From Candidatus Paraluminiphilus aquimaris (GTDB taxonomy: Bacteria; Pseudomonadota; Gammaproteobacteria; Pseudomonadales; Halieaceae): DNA of 64,000 bases. Positions within the stretch are counted from its first letter, which is position 1. Every line of letters starts with the position of its first letter. Below the pieces are notes generated by a model, which saw nothing but the letters and a program-made list of their open reading frames with translations, searched no databases and had not been told where the DNA came from. Location: NCBI RefSeq assembly GCF_026230195.1, contig NZ_CP036501.1:744001-808000 (forward strand), written 5' to 3'. Shown piece by piece: positions 62,317 to 64,000 of this stretch. The position numbers and the translations under genes are program-made.

Positions 62317-62862
62317 TTAGTCGATAGCCAAAGCGGCCCTGTTTAATCTGCGTTCTTCGAGAATCACGATAATGAGAAGCGCTAATATGATCAGCAGATT
62401 GGCAGCATAACTCCCAATAACAATAAGTCTGTCATCAGGAAGAGTACGCCACTGACGAATGACACCGCTGAAGATAAAATAGGTCTGAACCCATGCAATC
62501 ACGGTAAATACGCGCTCAATTTGCCAGTTGAAATTAAGGGCTACTGTGCCGACAACTAGCATCGCAAATCCGATAAGGAAGCGGATTTGGTGAATCTGAT
62601 AGTCAGCCGATTCACCGGTGACCGCAGCCGCCATGTAGGGCTTGAGAATGCCGGAGAACCATCCCATTAAATAAAGCGTCGTTAATAGCAGCAGCAGAAA
62701 CCAGGATGTCCTAAATAACTTCGATTTTTGCTGTAGCGTCTGTCTCACGCCGTTCAGACCAAACAGTGGCATGTCCTTAAGGAGTACGTCGAGCTCTTCT
62801 CGCGATGGTGCTAAATCCGCCTCACTGTTTTTGCGTTTCATCGCGTCGGATTCGTTAGGCAT
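62317..62862 (-). CDS. Hypothetical membrane protein, 4 helices
   Basis: 181 residues, not recognised. Charged N-terminus (MPNESDAMKRKNSEADLAPSR), then four hydrophobic stretches: FLLLLLTTLYLMGWF, FLIGFAMLVVGTVALNF, VFTVIAWVQTYFIFSGV, IVIGSYAANLLIILALLIIVIL, ending basic (EERRLNRAALAID). Its ATG overlaps the stop of the next upstream gene (TAATG), so the two are likely coupled. No function offered. Confidence 0.6.
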   Translation of the reverse strand: MPNESDAMKRKNSEADLAPSREELDVLLKDMPLFGLNGVRQTLQQKSKLFRTSWFLLLLLTTLYLMGWFSGILKPYMAAAVTGESADYQIHQIRFLIGFAMLVVGTVALNFNWQIERVFTVIAWVQTYFIFSGVIRQWRTLPDDRLIVIGSYAANLLIILALLIIVILEERRLNRAALAID

Positions 62863-63263
62863 TATGCGTCCTCCGACTCAAATTGTTTGAAGCAGATGTA
62901 AGTCAGCGAGACCATGAAAAGGGGACGCATAACGACAGCGGCTTTTGCGAGGGGGTGCTCGGGAAGAAATAAGACTGAGTCGAGCACCATGTAGTCTTCA
63001 ATGAACATCACCCAGGCGAGTGCGCTCATGATGGCCATGGGCATCGCAAGCGGCGCCTTGCTCGCAAGGAGCCAACTGTAGGTGGCAAGACCCGCTACCA
63101 CGATCCAAATGCGGATTGCGGTTAAATCATAAAGCAGCGCCACGGATGAGGCGGAAGAAGGGTCAAGCTGCCCGGTTGATACGACAAGGGTGTACAAGCC
63201 TATCAATATCGCAGCGTACGAGAAGCTGATTGTTTGGGCGAGTGAGTATGAAAAATTGGGCAA
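62862..63263 (-). CDS. Hypothetical membrane protein, 4 helices
   Basis: 133 residues, not recognised. Four hydrophobic segments (SYAAILIGLYTLVVS, IWIVVAGLATYSWLL, PMAIMSALAWVMFIEDYM, VVMRPLFMVSLTYICF). Acidic pairs ED lie at the third segment end. The downstream gene starts at its stop codon. Together they may form a small membrane complex; unassigned. Confidence 0.6.
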   Translation of the reverse strand: MPNFSYSLAQTISFSYAAILIGLYTLVVSTGQLDPSSASSVALLYDLTAIRIWIVVAGLATYSWLLASKAPLAMPMAIMSALAWVMFIEDYMVLDSVLFLPEHPLAKAAVVMRPLFMVSLTYICFKQFESEDA

Positions 63264-63356
63264 TTGATGTTCTCATGCTTCGTTATTGGTCAGTCTTATT
63301 TACAAGACTTCTTTTAATTGCGTACGTCACTCACGTAACCGTGCTACATCGACGGA

Positions 63357-63384
63357 AATATGTCAATCCTGACAAAATCGTCAA
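63357..63384 (-). promoter_or_regulatory. Candidate promoter of the two-gene membrane operon
   Basis: Minus strand TTGACG (63384-63379), 16-base spacer, CATATT (63362-63357). About 94 bases upstream of the ATG at 63263. Weak -10. Confidence 0.3.
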
Positions 63385-63397
63385 AAATTTGGCGAAT

Positions 63398-63562
63398 TTA
63401 CTGAGGCTGTCCGCCGGCCGATCCACGACGTTTTAGTCGCACATCGCCCCCTTGCTCGGGGTTCTTTCGCCAAGGGGCGCCGTGACATTGCTCACGATTA
63501 GGGCAGGCGTCCGTGCATCCTCTACAAGGGAGCGGCGTGGGTCGCTGAATTTGTTCCGCCAT
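63398..63562 (-). CDS. Small Cys-rich protein
   Basis: 54 residues from MAEQIQRP (an earlier in-frame ATG at 63670 gives 90). The core PLPCRGCTDACPNREQCHGAPWR has four Cys in CxxC-x3-C-x5-C, likely a zinc or iron-sulfur knuckle. I do not recognise a named family. Start is uncertain: no clear ribosome site. Confidence 0.45.
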   Translation of the reverse strand: MAEQIQRPTPLPCRGCTDACPNREQCHGAPWRKNPEQGGDVRLKRRGSAGGQPQ

Positions 63563-63736
63563 ACTGTTCGCCGTGTCGCTATTGAAGACGCGTGAGTGTA
63601 GCGCGATGGCGCGGGGTGGAGAAACGATGTTGTATTTTTGACTCAGTCGGGTGTGGCCCCTTTTGTCCATGGTGCTGAAAAGTAGCTCAATGAATAATGT
63701 AATGAATAGCGCAATAAATAGTGGGACTCGACATCC

Positions 63737-64000
63737 TTACGAGGGCGTTAGCGAGTTGGTGGCCGCGATCTTTGCTTTGATGAACTCGGTGTGCGGGACG
63801 TACAGCAGCTCAGAAACCTTCCTGATGGCCGCCTCTTCGTATTTATCGATGATTCCATCCGCGTACGCGATTTGCCAGAGCTGTTTAACGAGGGAGCATC
63901 GATCTTCAATATTCATCTCGCTGCAGGCCAGTCGCGTGAATTCATAAAGGCCTGCGGAGTTCGCTTTGTCAGACCTAGCTGCAGCTAAAAGCGCTTCAGC
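63737..64000 (-). CDS. TerB-like (DjlA/tellurite-resistance-type) protein, N-terminal part outside window
   Basis: Open frame on the minus strand from the window edge to TAA at 63739-63737, 87 residues. VKQLWQIAYADGIIDKYEEAAIRKVSELLYVPHTEF is the helical TerB signature with its acidic (D/E) helix pair. TerB domains bind metal or membranes in stress proteins. No start in the window, so the gene is truncated at its 5' end. Next gene on the strand is the Cys-rich one, 66-174 bases on. Confidence 0.8.
   Translation of the reverse strand, partial: AEALLAAARSDKANSAGLYEFTRLACSEMNIEDRCSLVKQLWQIAYADGIIDKYEEAAIRKVSELLYVPHTEFIKAKIAATNSLTPS

Overview
The window is a gene-dense stretch of chromosome from a free-living gammaproteobacterium. 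The evidence is the gene order: gpmI-envC, a YibN-type rhodanese with grxC-secB, glnA-DUF4124-ntrB-ntrC, ubiE-ubiJ-ubiB-hisI-hisE-tatABC, priA-rpmE, mrcA divergent from pilMNOPQ-aroK-aroB-gltB-gltD-hemE, and a DUF3094 gene. This layout resembles Pseudomonas and marine Cellvibrionales/Halieaceae (OM60/NOR5-like) genomes; the narrower placement is inference from gene content and moderate GC. I found no tRNA, rRNA, CRISPR array, transposase or prophage gene. Nearly every base is coding or short regulatory spacer, and several convergent genes overlap at their stops.

Layout. 1-4754: end of hisF, then the minus-strand cluster gpmI-envC-S41 protease. 4904-6114: rhodanese-grxC-secB. 6111-10632: the nitrogen-control block ntrC, ntrB, DUF4124 protein and glnA on the minus strand. 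Its regulatory DNA is legible: a sigma-54 promoter with two upstream NtrC sites before glnA, an intrinsic terminator after glnA, and a third NtrC site over the likely promoter of the DUF4124-ntrBC unit. 11030-19572: typA, an ElaA-type acetyltransferase, parC, an SMP/AhpA-like membrane protein divergent from serB, and efp-epmA. 19569-26299: an ECF sigma factor and ChrR anti-sigma pair, divergent from a five-gene run (flavin amine oxidase-like, DUF1365, Cfa-like methyltransferase, NhaC antiporter, thioesterase). This looks like a singlet-oxygen or light-stress lipid-remodelling module. 26527-30265: pntAA-pntAB-pntB and an SGNH hydrolase.

30269-42129 is a 13-gene minus-strand run: priA, argS, SPOR protein, DUF971, ubiE-J-B, hisI-E, tatA-B-C and an MsbA-related ABC exporter. 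hslVU, often found between the SPOR and DUF971 genes, is absent. 42170-58790: rpmE, mrcA, the type IV pilus alignment complex and secretin (pilM-Q), shikimate genes aroK-aroB, glutamate synthase gltB-gltD, and hemE. 58778-64000: cysE, a divergent TrmB-like methyltransferase, a hexapeptide acyltransferase, comF, a DUF3094 protein, two unrecognised membrane proteins, a small Cys-rich protein and the C-terminal part of a TerB-like protein running off the window.

Most genes are core housekeeping. The parts most worth a second look are the NtrC regulatory architecture, the ECF/ChrR module (ChrR keeps both metal sites, while the Cfa-like enzyme has substitutions at two positions important in cyclopropane synthases), the SMP-like protein with a possible degenerate cyclase fold, the TrmB-like protein with an altered signature motif, and the small unassigned proteins at the right end.
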